Notes: generated from the letters alone by a model not told the origin. DNA of 64,000 bases from Cacajao melanocephalus (GCA_963573385.1 CAUYLG010005303.1:1-64000); one strand, 5' to 3'; shown: positions 15,000-28,778, counted from the first letter of the stretch. A program made the numbers and translations.

Positions 15000-15700
15000 T
15001 TCCAAGAGAATTTACAACTAAAATTAATAAAGAGGATTCAGCAAGGTTGCTGGATATAAGATCAACTTGTAGAAGCTGATAGTATTCTCTTATATACCAG
15101 TAATAACCAACTTAGAAAATGTAATTTAAAAAAAAATACAATAGCAATAAACTGTGGGGAAAAAAATCCTACAAAGTATGTGTAAAACTCTGCCAGATGA
15201 AAGTATAAAATTATATTAAAACCTCCCAAAAATAACATGAATGGAGAAATATATTATGTTCACAAATATGAATACCTGATGGAATAACCACATCAATTCT
15301 CCTCAAATTATGCCATAAAAAAAAATCAACAATCTATAGGGAATTTTCACAGAACTTGACAAGTTCATTCTAAAGTTGACATAGAAGAATAAATAGTCAA
15401 GTAAATTTGAAAGAAAATGAAAAAGTAGTTAAAAGAGCATGATATGAGTCCAGGGGTAGACAAACAGATCAACGGACAGGACAGAGAATCAGAAACACTC
15501 AAGTACATACACAGAAATTTGATAATAGACAATGGTGGCATTACAAATCAAGGCGGAATTAGACTATTCAATAAAAGGAGACAGGATTAGCTATGCACAA
15601 GGCAAATTAAATCACAACCATGTAACAAAATAAAAATTATGGAAGAAAAAATGAGAACTCTAAATGTGAAAAGCAAAACTATAGAACATTCCAAAGGAAT
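15000..15700 (+). mobile_element. Old L1 ORF2 relic, part 3
   Basis: Follows ORF2 order after the reverse transcriptase core (gattcagcaaggttgctgga, ataccagtaataaccaact, cacaaggcaaattaaatcac). Diverged and full of stops. Confidence 0.75.
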
Positions 15701-17474
15701 TATAACATTGTGGTTCCTTTTACTTTTACTTGATACAATTTCTAGGCTCTAAACAATCCTATGTGTTCTCCTGAAGGGCACTCTGTACCCAGAACTGAAT
15801 TCTCCTTGTAATTTGGAAGCTGCAGAGTAGAATGTGAGCATCACTTTCCAAGTGCTGTTATCAGATTTCTGGTGACACAGCCTACCTCAGATCACACTAG
15901 CTTTACTTATTCATCACAAAATTGGAATGATTAACACTGCACTTCCTAACTATTTAACAGCTAACAGCTACCTAACCTCTCACGTCCTAGGCTTATTTAT
16001 CTGTACAGGGTTTTTTGTCTCCTCCATGTGTAAGGCCTTATTCTTACATCTACTTATTGCTACCATTAAATTAGGCCTGTTGCCCTTGTCTGTGGCCTTT
16101 TCCATAATCTCCTGATGTCATCAAATGTATTCATTATCCCATCCTGCACTATGTCATTCACAAAATCAATAATCCTACCTTCTATAGAAGGCTTCACCCA
16201 AAGAACTGATTTAAAATGTTGATCAAGAAGTTTTACACAGAGAACCCTAAAGACACAACAGAAAATTTCCTCTTAATTAATACTAACCACTTAATTATAT
16301 TAGCAATCAGTCCATATTTTTCCATCTGACCATCAAAACCCTTATAAGACAAGGTCAAATGTCCTGCTCAGTTTTGGTTTAGCTTTGCTTGTTGCATTTC
16401 CATGAGCTGCCAATCTACTAAACCTTTCAAAGAAGTGAAACAGAAGTAAGATAAGTCTGGCATCACGTGATTTTTGTAAACACACAGTAGCATCAAACCA
16501 CTTCTACATCTCTTAGATGCTCACAAACCACTCAATAATTTTTAAGTAAATTCTGAAAAATCAGCCCAAATTACAGAAGAGACCAAATTATAGAGACTCC
16601 ACACATTGATAACATAATTATTATAGTTTCTATGAGGAACATCTAATTATTTTAAAAATATGTCCACAATACGCAGGCCAGAAAACTTCTTTAAAATCTG
16701 TCATTCACAAAAAAAGAACTGGTAACCCTAAGAAGTGGAGCCCTTTGGGTGGAGAGGAATATTGGGAGGGTGATAAATGTAAAAGGATAACAGAGCTCAA
16801 AAACATTACTTTGATAGTTTAAGAGAAGGCAGATAGGTATACAACTGGGCAAATGCTGTACTTCCTCACAAAAGAAGAGTAAATGTGTTCAAAATCCAGA
16901 CAAGTTATAAAACTCAGCTCCTAAGAAAACATGGGGTACCTATCCCACCTAATCACAAAGGATGTATCAGACACAGTACACCCCGAACACTGAAAATAGA
17001 AAGTAGAAAATATTCTGCTACCTTCATGCAGCCTGCTTTCAAACTGTTTCTCATTTGATCTTCCTAGTGAATTCACACATGAGCACCTAAAAGACTTCTA
17101 TCTGGTTCTCTCAGTGTTCCTCAAACACAAATGGTTCACTTGGGAACTAAGAAACCAGCTATCTACAAAGATATTGTTTCTAAGGAGATGGGCATCTAAC
17201 CAAAAATTTTCACTGATGATAAAGAACTATGAGATGGGAATAAACATTTTGCTACTTTAGGCATCTTTCCAAGGGTTCCATTTATAAGCAAGGTATTATA
17301 AGCATTTAACCATGAAAACCCATTCTGGAGACAAAGAAACATAATATTTCCCAACAAACTATAACAGTGGTATCAGAATGCATTACTAGATAGTAGAAAG
17401 CATTACCTTTCCCTGAAGCTCTATTTCTTGATTGTAAAAGAGAAATGGAAACATACACTTCAAAGCTAAAAACA
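15701..17474. other. No recognised feature
   Basis: About 1.8 kb with no repeat I can name. The 62-residue frame at 15927 has no domain signal and no coding context. Confidence 0.45.
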
Positions 17475-17877
<403 letters not shown>

Positions 17878-18010
17878 TTAAACTTTATCTGCTCTGTCTG
17901 CCAGTGTTCTTCATACTTCATTATAGGATTTCCTTCTCGTCTACTTTTTTTCTAGCATAGCTTCTGCTTAAAAACAAAAGTGAGTTGAGGATATTTATAG
18001 AGTAGGTATT

Positions 18011-18296
18011 ATTATTTCGAGACTGAGTCTCGCTCTGTTGCCTAGGCTGGAGTGCAATGGCATGGTCGGCTCACTGCAACCTCCGCCCCTCAGGTTCAAG
18101 CGATTCTCCTGCCTCAGGCCTCCCGAGTAGTTGGGATTACAGGTGCCTGCTATCACGCCCAGCTAAATTTTGTATTTTTGGTAGAGACGGGGTTTCACCA
18201 TGTTGGCCAGGCTGGTCTCTAACTCCTGACCTTGTGATCTGCCCTCCTCGGCCTTCCAAAATGCTGAGATTACAGGCGTGAGGCACCGTGCCCAGC
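18011..18296 (-). mobile_element. Alu, antisense, with 13-bp TSD, no long tail
   Basis: Antisense Alu with only a few T left of its tail. The duplication tagagtaggtatt is at 17998-18010 and 18297-18309. Confidence 0.96.
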
Positions 18297-18309
18297 TAGA
18301 GTAGGTATT

Positions 18310-20075
18310 GTAAGTATTTCTTCATCTTTTTAGTTAAAGACCCATCTGGAAAAGGAACTTGCAAGTAAGTAAGGGCAACTCAGCCTCCAATACTTTATCA
18401 CCTTGTGATTTGACTGTTCCCTCTTATCTCTTGTCCACTAGGTGACAGCTAGGCATGGATAGTGGGTAAAGCCAAGGACACAGTGAATCAGTGAGTAGAA
18501 AAGGGAGTGTGCTCAGGAGTTTCCACTTACTTCATTCACAGGACTCCATGTGATACAAGAGTTTAAGCTATAGAGGGTCTTGGGCCCAGAGGACTTTGTA
18601 TTTCAAGGGCCCCAAAGGATCCTAAACTACACAACTTCTCTTTCCAGGGGCATCCTGAGGCAAATGGTTTCTGTTGACTAGCTTGAAAACCTCATCATCA
18701 TTTAGAGTATTACATCTATTTAAAACACATCTTCCCATAATCAACTGACATTTGAACACTTGCATAATTCATAAATATGCCATTGTTATACTCAAGACTT
18801 TCTATTCATTTTCTCAAAAACAAAATCCTTCTAGAAGGGGGAAACTGCAACAAAGTGAGTCAAGTCCATACAACATACAAGCATTTTAAAATGTGAGAAA
18901 ACTGAGGAAGCTTGCGCTTGTTCCCTTTCTGTAGGAGGCTGTAAAGAAAGCTGGTCCCAAGTGTAGAGTTGGTATGTGGGATAGGAGAAGAAAGAGACCT
19001 GACTAAAACCTGGCCAGAGTCCAGTATCAGAGTTACTAATGAATTTTCCTGATAAAGTGTTCTGGAAGCAGAATGCTCTTATCCTTTTCAGTTTACTAAA
19101 ATTTAAAATTAAAATTTTAAACTGAAGTAGAATCCCAGGGCGTTATATAAACTACAGCAGTCTATTTCTCTGTTTTTGCTCCTGATGCTGCTTGACAGAC
19201 CTACCTATAAAGGCTTCCTGCAAACATTTGTCCTGAGGTCCCAATGCTCCAGGCCATCGGGAGCTAGCAAGATATCAAAACTGCACAGAACTGAATGCAC
19301 CAGCTACTCATTTCAGTCCAAAACGAGAATGGGAAATGTCTTTTATGCCACTATCAACTTAATGTGCCTGTTAACACAACCACTTAAAATCCTGCATTTC
19401 TTTAAAAACTCACTATTTCAAGTAAAGTATTACTTTTTACTATTATATTCGCTTTGAACAGTTGTTTCATAAATGCAGTTTTGTCATACCAGTGAAACTG
19501 ACAGGAATTAATTGCTGGTATCATTAACAAAGTTTAGGGGAAAAGGATTTGAGGTTCTTAAAACAAGGTTTGGCAGGAAAAATTAAATGGAAACTTAGAT
19601 TAAACATGCATTTCAAAACACAAAACTTGGGAGTAAAATCCATTTTGGTGTAAAACTCATTTTGAACAGGACTCCAACTCTAAGAAACCTAACCTTAGAA
19701 GTTGCTATTCAGAGTCGGGAATTTGTTAGCATATTACTCACAGTTACAATTCTGATTGCACATTTGCAGTCCAATGTAGTTTGATAAGAAGTAGGGACAC
19801 ATGGCTACCAAGGATAATTCTACTGAACTGAATGAAATCTTTAATGAAAGTTCAAGATTTAACACAAGTAATTTAGTGAGCATTATTTGGCCACTAATAA
19901 AATGTAACTGACCCTTTCATTTTAATCACCCTTCTTAGAACAAAAACACATCACAGTAAAGGAGTTTACCATATGGAAATGATAAATTAAACGTTATGCT
20001 CTATTAGCATGCAGAAAATTAATATGTTACATTTTTGCATAGTTAAGAATGGATCTGAACTATCACTTTAAACTT
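18310..20075. other. No recognised feature
   Basis: About 1.8 kb of non-Alu sequence. A 50-base segment near 19363-19412 resembles part of the old L1 5' region at 22093-22145. The 93-residue frame at 19176 has no recognisable domain. Confidence 0.4.
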
Positions 20076-21673
20076 TTTTTAAATTTAATTTTAAATTCCA
20101 GGATCCATGTGCCGGGCGTGCAGGTTACATAGGTAAACGTGTGCCATGGTGATTTGCTACTTCTATCAACCCATCACCTAGGTATTAAGCCCTGCATGCA
20201 CTAGCTATTTATCCTGATGCTCTCCCTCTCCTTGCCACCCCGAAACAGGCCCCAGTGTGTGTTGTTCCCCTCCCTGTGTCCATGTGTTCTCATTGTTCAG
20301 TTCCCACTTATAAGTGAGAACATGCGATGTTCGGTTTTCTGTTCCTGTGTTACTTTGCAGAGGATGATGGCTTCCAGCTCCATTCATGTCCCTGCAAAGG
20401 GCAGGATCTCGATCCTTTTTATGGCTGCATAGTATACCATGGTGTACATGCACCACATTTTCTTTATCCAGTCTATCAATGATGGGCATTTGGGTTGATT
20501 CCATGTCTTCGCTATTGTGAACACTGCTGCAATGAACATATGTGTGCATGTATCTTTATAATAAAAGGATTTATATTCCTTTGGGTATATATCCAGTAAT
20601 GAGATTGCTGGGTCAAATGGTATTTCTGGCTCTAGGTCTTTGAGGAATCACCACCCTGTATTCCACAATGGTTAAACTTATTTACATTCCCACCAAGAGT
20701 GTAAAAGCATTCCTATTTCTACACAGCCTTGCCAGCATCTTTTGTTTGACTTTTTAGCAATCGCTGTTCTGACTGGTGTGAGACGGTATCTCATTGTGGC
20801 TTTGATTTGCATTTCTCTAATGATCAGGATGTTGAACTTTTTTAATATGTTTGTTGGCTGCATAAATGTCTTTTAAGAAGTATCTGTTCATTCCCTTTGC
20901 CCACTCTTTAATGGGGTTGATTTTTCTTGTAAATTTGTTTAAGTTCCTTGTAGATTCTGGATATTAGACCTCTGTCAGATGGACAGATTACAAAAACTTT
21001 CTCCCATTCTGTAGGTTGTCTGTTCACTTTGATGGATAGTTTCTTGTGCTGTGCAGAAGCTCTTCAGTTTAATTAGATCTTGTTTGTCAATTTTTGCTTT
21101 TGTTGTAACTGCTTTTGATGTTTTTGTCATGAAATCTTTGCCTGTGCCTATGTCCTGAATGGTATTGCCTAGATTTTATTCTAGAGTTTTTACAGTTTTG
21201 GGTTTTACATTTAAGTCTTTAATTCATCTTGAGTTAATTTTTGTATAAAGTATGAGGATGGGGTGCAGTTTCAATTTCCTGCATATGGCTAGCCAGTTTT
21301 CCCAGCATCATTTATTAAATAGGGAATCCTTTCTCCATTGCTTGTTTTTGTCATGTTTGTCAAAGATCAGATGGTTGTGGATGATATGTGGTCTTGTATC
21401 TGGGATCTCCATTCTATTCTATTAGTATTCTGTTTATGTAATAGTACCATACTGTTTTGGTTACTGTAGCCTTGTAGTATAGTTTGAAGTTGGGTAGCAT
21501 GATGCCTCCAGCTTTGTTCTTTTTGCTTAAAATTTTCTTTGCTATATGGGTTTTTTTTTTTTGGTTTCATATAAATTTTTAAGTAGTTTTTTTCTAATTC
21601 TATGAAGAATGTCAATGGTAGTTTAATGGAAATAGCATTGAATCTGGAAATGACTTTGGGCAGTATGGCCATT
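20076..21673 (-). mobile_element. L1, 5'-truncated, antisense
   Basis: Read in reverse this is about 1.6 kb of L1 3' end: the 3' UTR (aggttacataggtaaacgtg), then the C-terminal third of ORF2. It stops inside ORF2 at cagtatggccatt, a normal 5' truncation. ORF2 frames are broken, for example the 114- and 61-residue pieces at 20205-20549 and 20678-20863. Probably L1PB or L1MA age. Confidence 0.92.
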
Positions 21674-21729
21674 AAATTGTAAGCATTTTGTCTTTCAACA
21701 TGACTTAGAAAACAGGTGTTAGAAACAGA

Positions 21730-22575
21730 CCAGTACAGGAAAGGATTCTGGTAAGATAACAGAGTAAGAAGTACCAGGAATCTGTTGCCGCACCTAGACA
21801 ACAATCTGTCTGATGAAACTATTTTGGAACTCTGGAGTGTACTGAAGGCTTACAACTTCCAGAGGAAGGCTTGGATGGTAAAGTGTGGTTAATTTTTATC
21901 AATTTCAGCTGTTAGCACAGTAGCAGCTGCCCATTCCCCACCCACAGCCCTGTGGCAGACAGCTGTGCACCTACTCCTGGAGCAGCTTGCAGGAGCCAGG
22001 GTGAGCAAGAACGACTTTGTTCTCCAAATATCATTGATCTGTGCTATGACTGCTCATTGGTGCTTCTGACCACAATATCTGTTATGACATTATAGATTTA
22101 GTGTGCCCATTAACACTTAAACACTTAAAATCTAGCATTTCTTTAATCCAGCATTTCTTCACCAGCTGAAGTGACTTCCAGGGTACTTAATGGGCCCATA
22201 TCCTTTTTGTTTCCCTCCCTTCATTTTTCTCCTTTTTCCCCTTTTGGAAGTTGATACTAAAGACTAGGACATTCGAAAGTAACTGCACATGCTGGCAACT
22301 TAGAAAATGGCCGTACACGTCAATGGAAAAATACAGGCCCAGAAGAGAGATAAGAACACTGCAAGTTTCTATCTCAGGCTGATTCTTGGCACAGAGACAG
22401 CCTACAACAATCAAAACAAAACAATAACAAAAAAAATACCAAATCATGAGGAAGGGGCTGATTTCCCAAGTTATTACATTATGAATTCAAGTGTTCGGTT
22501 TTCAACAAAAAATCATAAGGCATACCAAAAAATCAAGTAAGTATGGTACATTCAAAGGAAAAAAACAACAGAAAT
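21730..22575 (+). mobile_element. Ancient L1 5' UTR
   Basis: Recognised by aaggattctggtaagataac, ggcttggatggtaaagtg and, further on, the stretch before ORF1. It abuts the 5' end of the antisense L1 at 20076-21673, so two L1 copies meet with their 5' ends together. Confidence 0.7.
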
Positions 22576-22905
<330 letters not shown>

Positions 22906-23559
22906 CTAGACAAAGACTTTAAAACAACTGACTCATAGATGTTCAAAGAACTAAAGGAAGATGTGGAGAAAGTCAAGAAAATTATGTATGACCAAAATGG
23001 AATTATCAATAAAGAAACAGAAAACCTGAAGAGACATTTTTTTAAAGTTCTAGAGCTGCAAAGTACAAAAAGTACAACTGAATTTTTAACATTCACTAGA
23101 GAGATTCAAAGGCAGATTTGAACAGGTAGAAAAAATAAGCAGTCAACTTGAAGATAAGAGAATGGAAATCATGGAGCCTAAGGAAGAGAAAGAAAAAAGG
23201 TTGAAGAAAAATGGACAGGGACATGTGGACATGTGGGACACCATGCACACAGCTTGCAGGGTCAAGCAGACTAACTTAGGCATTATGGGAGTCCTACAGA
23301 AGATGAGAGAGAGAAAGGAGCAGAGAAACTATTTGAAGAAATAATGACTGAAAATTTTCCACATTTGATGTAAGACATAAATATAAACAAGCAAGAAGCT
23401 CAATGACCTCCAAGTAAGATGAACTCAGAGACACATCATAAACTTCCAAAAGCTAAAAACAGAAAATCTTAAAAGCAGCAAGGGAAGCAACTTGTCACAA
23501 ACAAGGAATCCTCAATAAGATTATCGGCAAGCTTCTCATTAGAAACTTTACAAGCCAGA

Positions 23560-23865
23560 GGCCAGGTGTGGTAGCTCACACCTGTAATCCCAGCACTTTA
23601 GGAGGCTGAGGTGAGTGGATCACCTGAGGTCAGGAGTTCAAGTCCAGCCCGATCAACATGACGAAACCCTGTCTCTACTAAATATAAAAAATTAGCTGGG
23701 CATGGTGGTGCATGCCTGTAACCCCAGCTACTCAGGAGGCTGCAGCAAGAGAATGGATTGAACCTGGGAGGTGGAGGTTGCAGTGAGGCCAGATCGTGCC
23801 ACTGCACTCCAGCATGGGCAACAAGAGCAAAACTCCATCTCAAAAAAAAAAAAAGAAAAAGAAAT
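23560..23865 (+). mobile_element. Alu in L1 ORF1, with TSD
   Basis: Complete Alu. The short duplication caagccaga is at 23551-23559 and about 23870-23878. Confidence 0.95.
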
Positions 23866-24086
23866 GTTGCAAGCCAGAAGGCACTGGGCTGATATATTCA
23901 AAGCGCTATAAGAAAAAAACAACTGTCAATCAAGAATTCTATATTCTGGCAAAACTGTCATTCAAAAGTGAGAAAAGTAATAGTACAGCATTGTACTATT
24001 ACAATAACAGTATCTTAATCTGGAAATTAAGACAAACAAAGGAAGACAAACAAAAGGTAAGGATGTTAATAGTAAGACTTCCCCTG

Positions 24087-24384
24087 GGCCGGGCACAGTG
24101 GCTCACACGTGTAATCCCAGTACTTTGGGAGGCTGAGGCAGGCGGATCACCAGGTCAGATTGAGACCATCCTGGCCAACATGGTGAAACCCCGTCTCTAC
24201 TAAATGCAAAAAAATTAGCTTGGCTAATTTTGGTGCATGCCTGTAGTCCCAGCTACTCAGGAGGCTGAGGCAGGGGAATCCCTTGAACCCAGGTGGCAGA
24301 TGATGCTGTGAGCCAAGATTGTGCAACTGCACTACAGCCTGGGCAACAGAGAAGACTCTGTCTCAAAACAAAACAAAAAAAAAA
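24087..24384 (+). mobile_element. Alu (Y-like) in L1 ORF1, with 13-bp TSD
   Basis: Contains gagaccatcctggccaacat, typical of younger Alus. The duplications aagacttcccctg (24074-24086) and aagacttgccctg (24383-24395) differ at one base. Confidence 0.95.
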
Positions 24385-24491
24385 GACTTGCCCTGAAAGA
24401 AATGCTCAAGGGAGTCCTATGAAGAAATGAAAGGACACTAGACAGTAACTCAAAAAAACAGACAGTAATAAAGTTCTAAATAAAGGTAAAG

Positions 24492-24780
24492 GGCTGGGTA
24501 GAGTTGCTGGTACCTGTAATGCCAGCATATCAGGAGGCCAATGCAGGCAGATCACCTGAGGTCAAGAGTTCGAGACCAACATGGCAAAACTCTGTCTCTA
24601 CTAAAAATACAAAAATTAACTGGACATGGTGGTATGCACCTGTAATCCCTTGGGCTGAGGCACAAGTATCACTTGAACCCAGGAGGCCGAAGTTGCAGTG
24701 AGCTGAGATTGCACCACTGCACTTTAGCCCGCATGACAGCATGAGAGTCTGTCTTAAAAAAATGAGAAAATAAGTAAATA
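24492..24780 (+). mobile_element. Alu in L1, old
   Basis: Diverged Alu with small deletions. Its A-tail degrades to aaaataagtaaataaatg. Confidence 0.9.
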
Positions 24781-24790
24781 AATGAAGGTA

Positions 24791-25150
24791 CAGGCATACC
24801 TTGTTTTACTATGCTTTGCTTTATTGTGTGTGTGTGTGTTTTCTTTTTTTTTTAACAAATTGAAGGTCTGTGGCAACCCTGTGTCAAGCAAGTCCATCAG
24901 TGCTATTTTTCCAACAGCATGTACTTTGTGTCTCTGTGTAAGCCTTTTTAGCAATAAAATATTTTTAATTATAGTAGGTACATTTAAAAAGACATAATGC
25001 TATTGTACACTTAGTAGACTATAGTACAGCATAAACATAACTCTTTTATGCACTGAGATACCAAAAAATTTGTGACTCAGTTTATTCCCGTATTTGGTTT
25101 ATTTCAGTGGTCTAGGACCAAATCCACAATACCTTGAAGGTACAATTATA
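24791..25150 (+). mobile_element. Tigger1-derived internally deleted DNA transposon
   Basis: Starts at caggcataccttgttttact, the Tigger1 terminal repeat, preceded by the TA target. The 5' part (aattgaaggtctgtggcaac) joins at about 24940 to the 3' part (agcaataaaatatttttaat), so the whole transposase gene is missing. The right terminal repeat is degraded. Non-autonomous. It carries a (GT)n at 24825-24839. It sits between ORF1 and ORF2 of the ancient L1. Confidence 0.88.
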
Positions 25151-25163
25151 AAAGGGCAATTAT

Positions 25164-25348
25164 AAAAGCTAGTATTATTTTAACAATGATTTGTAACTAC
25201 AGTTTTTGTTTTCTCCATGACTTAAGAGACTTACACATTTTTAAAAATTACTAGCCTAAAAGCTAATATTAATATAACTTTGATTTGCAACTCCACATTT
25301 TGTTTTCTACATAATTTAAGAGTCTTGTGTATTCAAAAGAATTATTAG
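25164..25348 (+). repeat. Imperfect tandem duplication in the L1 spacer
   Basis: Two copies of about 90 bases (25164-25254 and 25258-25348) share an order of motifs: agcta-tatta, gatttg-aact, ttttgttttct, a-acttaagag and attag at the end. It sits in the ORF1-ORF2 spacer. Confidence 0.75.
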
Positions 25349-26750
25349 TTTATGTTTTGGCACATACAATGTATAAGGATGTAATTTTGTGACATCAACA
25401 ACCAGAAGGAATGGGGACAAAGCTGTAAAGAAGCAGTTTTTATGGGATTAAAGTTGAATTTGTAAAAATTCAAACTAAAATGTTATAACCTTAGAATGTT
25501 AAATGTAATTCCAATGGTAACCACAGGAAAAATATCTATAGAAAACACACAAAAGGAAATAAAAAAGGAATGTATACAATTCATTACAAAAAGTCAACTG
25601 AACATAAAAGAAGATAGTAATGCAGAAATTAGAGATTTTAAAAACTATAATATATATAGAAAACAAACAGCAAAATGACAAAAGTGCTTCCTTATCAATA
25701 ATTACTTCAAATATAAATGGGTTAAATGCTCCAATCAAAAGACAGATTAGCAGAATCAACAAAAACACATGATCCAACTATATGCTATCTATAGAAGACC
25801 CCCTTTAGATTCAAAGACAAAAGTAGGTTGAAAGTATAAGGATGTAAAAATATATAGCTACCATAAGAGAGCAGGAGTGGCAATACTAGTATCAGACAAA
25901 ATGACTTTAAATCAAAACACTTTACAAGAGACAAAGGACAACATATATTAATTAAAGATTCAATAAGCAAGAAGATGTAATAGTTACATGTATGCACCTA
26001 ATAATTGACCATCAAAATATATAAAGCAAAAACTGAATGAACTGAAAGGAGATAGAGACAGTTCTCATTCTCATTCTAGGAGGTCTGCATTACCCTAATG
26101 CCAAAGCAAAGACAGTACAAAAAAACTACAGAACAATACCCCATATCAACACTGATGTAAAAATCCTCAACAAAATACTAACAAACCAAATTCAGCAGCA
26201 TAGCAAAAGGATTATACAACATAACCAAGTTAGATCTTTTTCCTGCAGTGCAAGATGGTTCAACATAAGAAAACTGATCAGTGCAATACGTCACACTAAC
26301 AGAATGGAGAAAAGAAAAAACAATAATCATTTCAACTGACGCATAAAAATATTTGACAAAAATCAACAGCTTTTCATGATAAACATTCAACAAACTACGA
26401 ATAGAAGAAGTTACCAATATAAGAAAAGTCATACATGAAAAATCCACAGCCAAACATCATCATAGTGAAAGACTGAAAGCTTTTCCTTTAAGATCAGGAA
26501 CAAGGCAAGGATGCCTACTCTCACCACTGCTATTCAATATAGAACTGGAAGTTCTTACCCAAAGAAATTACGCAAGAATAAAAGTCACAGAAGTCAGAAA
26601 AGAAGTAAAATTGTTTATCTGCTGATATGATATTATGTGTAGAAAAGTCCCAAAGATTCCACCCCACCCCTCCAAAAAAAAAATTTTAAAAAACCTGTTA
26701 CAACTAATAAATTAATTCAGCAAAGTGACAGGACATAAAGTCAACACACA

Positions 26751-27042
26751 GGCTGGGTGTGATGGCTCACTCCCACAATCTCAGTGCTTTGAGAGGCCAA
26801 AGCAGAAAGATGGTTTAAGCCCAAGAGTTTGAGACCACACAGCAAGAGACTCTGTCTCTGCAAAATTTTTTTAATTAGACAGAAGTGGTGGTATATGCCT
26901 GTAGTCCCAGCTACTCAGGAAGCTGAAGCAGGAGGATTGTTAGAGCCCAGCAACTAAAGGCTGCAGTGAGCCACGATCACACCACTGTGCTTCAGTGTGG
27001 GCAGCAGAGCAGACCCTGCCTCAACAGACAAACAAACAAACA
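26751..27042 (+). mobile_element. Alu (J-like) in L1 ORF2, outer of a nested pair
   Basis: Old diverged Alu ending in (ACAA)n. The duplication tcaacacaca at 26741-26750 recurs only after the next Alu, at 27353-27362. Confidence 0.92.
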
Positions 27043-27349
27043 AGCTGGGTGCAGTGGCTCACACCTGTAATTCCAGCATTTTGGGAGGCCAAGGTGGGTG
27101 GATAACTTGAGATCAGGAGTTCAAGACCAGTCTAACCAACATGGCAAAACCCCATCTCTACTAAAAATATAAATATTAGCTGGGCATGATGATATGCACC
27201 TGTAGTCCCAGCTACTTGGGAGGCTGAGGCAGGAGAATCACTTGAACTTTCAAGGCGGAGGCTTGCAGTGAGCCAAGATCGCACCACTGCACTCTAGCCT
27301 GGGCAAAAGAACAAGACTCCGTCTCAAAAAAAAAAAAAAGAAAGAGAAA
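27043..27349 (+). mobile_element. Alu inserted in the tail of the previous Alu
   Basis: Complete Alu (gctgggtgcagtggctcaca) with an A-tail at 27326-27349. It has no separate duplication with the L1, so it landed in the A-rich tail of the Alu at 26751. Confidence 0.94.
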
Positions 27350-27832
27350 TGAATCAACACACAAAATTCAGTTGGGTACTATATACTAACAAATAATAAT
27401 CTGAAAAGAAAAGTGCAAAAACAATTCAAAATATAATAGCATCAAAAAGAATAAAATACTTAGGAATTAACCAAGGAGGTAAAAGATTCATTGGATGAAA
27501 ACTACAAAACAGTGCTAAAAGAAATTAAAGAGCAGTGCTACAAGACTTAGATATAAGACATAAAACTATAAAACTCTTAGAACAACACTGGATTTGGCAA
27601 TGATTCCTTGGATATGGGACCAAAGGCACAAGCAAGAAAAGAAAAAAACAGGCAATTTGGACTTCATGAAAATTATAAAAATTTGTGCATCAAAATCAAA
27701 AGAGTAAAAAGGCAACCCACAAAAGGGAGACAATCTTTTTAAGTCATGTATCTGATAAGGGATTAACATCTGGAACACGTTGTAAACTCCTAAAACAAAA
27801 AAACAACCCAATTAGTAAATGGGCAAAGGCCA

Positions 27833-28116
27833 GGCTAGGCACAGTGATTCATACCTGTAATCCCAGTACTTTAGGAGGCCGAAGCGGGTGGATCACTGGA
27901 GGCCAGGAATTTAAGACCAGCCTGGCCAACATGGTAAAACTCCCTCTCTACTAAAAATACAAAAATTAGCCAGGCATCCTGGCACATGCCTGTAGTCCCA
28001 GCTACTCAGGAGGCTGAGGCACAAGAATCACTTGAACCCAGGAGGCGCAGGCTGAGATTGATTGCACCACCACACTCCAGCCTGGGCAATAGAGGAAGAC
28101 TCTGTCTAAAAAAAAA
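27833..28116 (+). mobile_element. Alu, 5' part of the composite
   Basis: Starts ggctaggcacagtgattcat directly after the duplication, and ends in nine A. A short piece of the right monomer is missing near 28050 (gcaggctgagattgattgca). Confidence 0.93.
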
Positions 28117-28778
28117 GCAAAGCTCTATTTTCCCCTTTTCCAGTCAAAAACCTGCAGCAGTAACCACTATTGTACATCTTTTGTGCTTCCCTTCTTTTGG
28201 TCAATTTTCAAAGATAAATCGATGTCGTTGTATATATCAATACTTGATTCTTTAAACTTGTGTAGTATTCCAACGTGCAAATATATTAAAAAGCCATAAT
28301 TTGTTTATTCATACTCCTACTGAACATTTGGATTGTTCCAGTTTGGGACAATTATAAAGTTGCTACAAACCTTCTCGTAAAAAGCCTTGCAGAATAGCTG
28401 TATGTTTAATTTTATCAGAAACCACCAAACAGCTTTCTTAAGTTACTCAGTAAATGGAAAAAAGCTCCACCAGAGATAGATGAGAGCTAAGTTGCTTTAA
28501 TCTTTGCTAACACTTGGCCTTGGTTCTTTTTTTTCAACTTTAACCACACTGGTGGATGTCTATTGATATTGCACATCAATTTTTACTTGCATTTCCCTGA
28601 TGAACAACAATGGAACACATATTTACGGACCACCTGGAGATATTTTTTTGTGAAGTGCTTATTGACATATTTTTCCCTGTTAAAACTGACCATTTATCTT
28701 TTTCTTATTGATTTGCAGGAGTTCTCTATATATTGTGGATCTGACTTCTTTATTAAACTATGCTGTGAATATTTTCTT
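28117..28778 (-). mobile_element. Antisense old L1 ORF2 segment inside the composite
   Basis: On the plus strand it shows reverse-complement L1 landmarks in order: catttggattgttccagttt, ctaacacttgg, acttgcatttccctgatga and gagttctctatatattgtgg. It ends in a plus-strand A-tail, so the copied RNA ran antisense through an old L1. Strongly diverged. Confidence 0.72.

Noticed and set aside
21367..21804. 145-residue antisense frame, the longest in the window
   Set aside because: It runs from L1 ORF2 across the L1 end into unrelated sequence, so it is not a gene.
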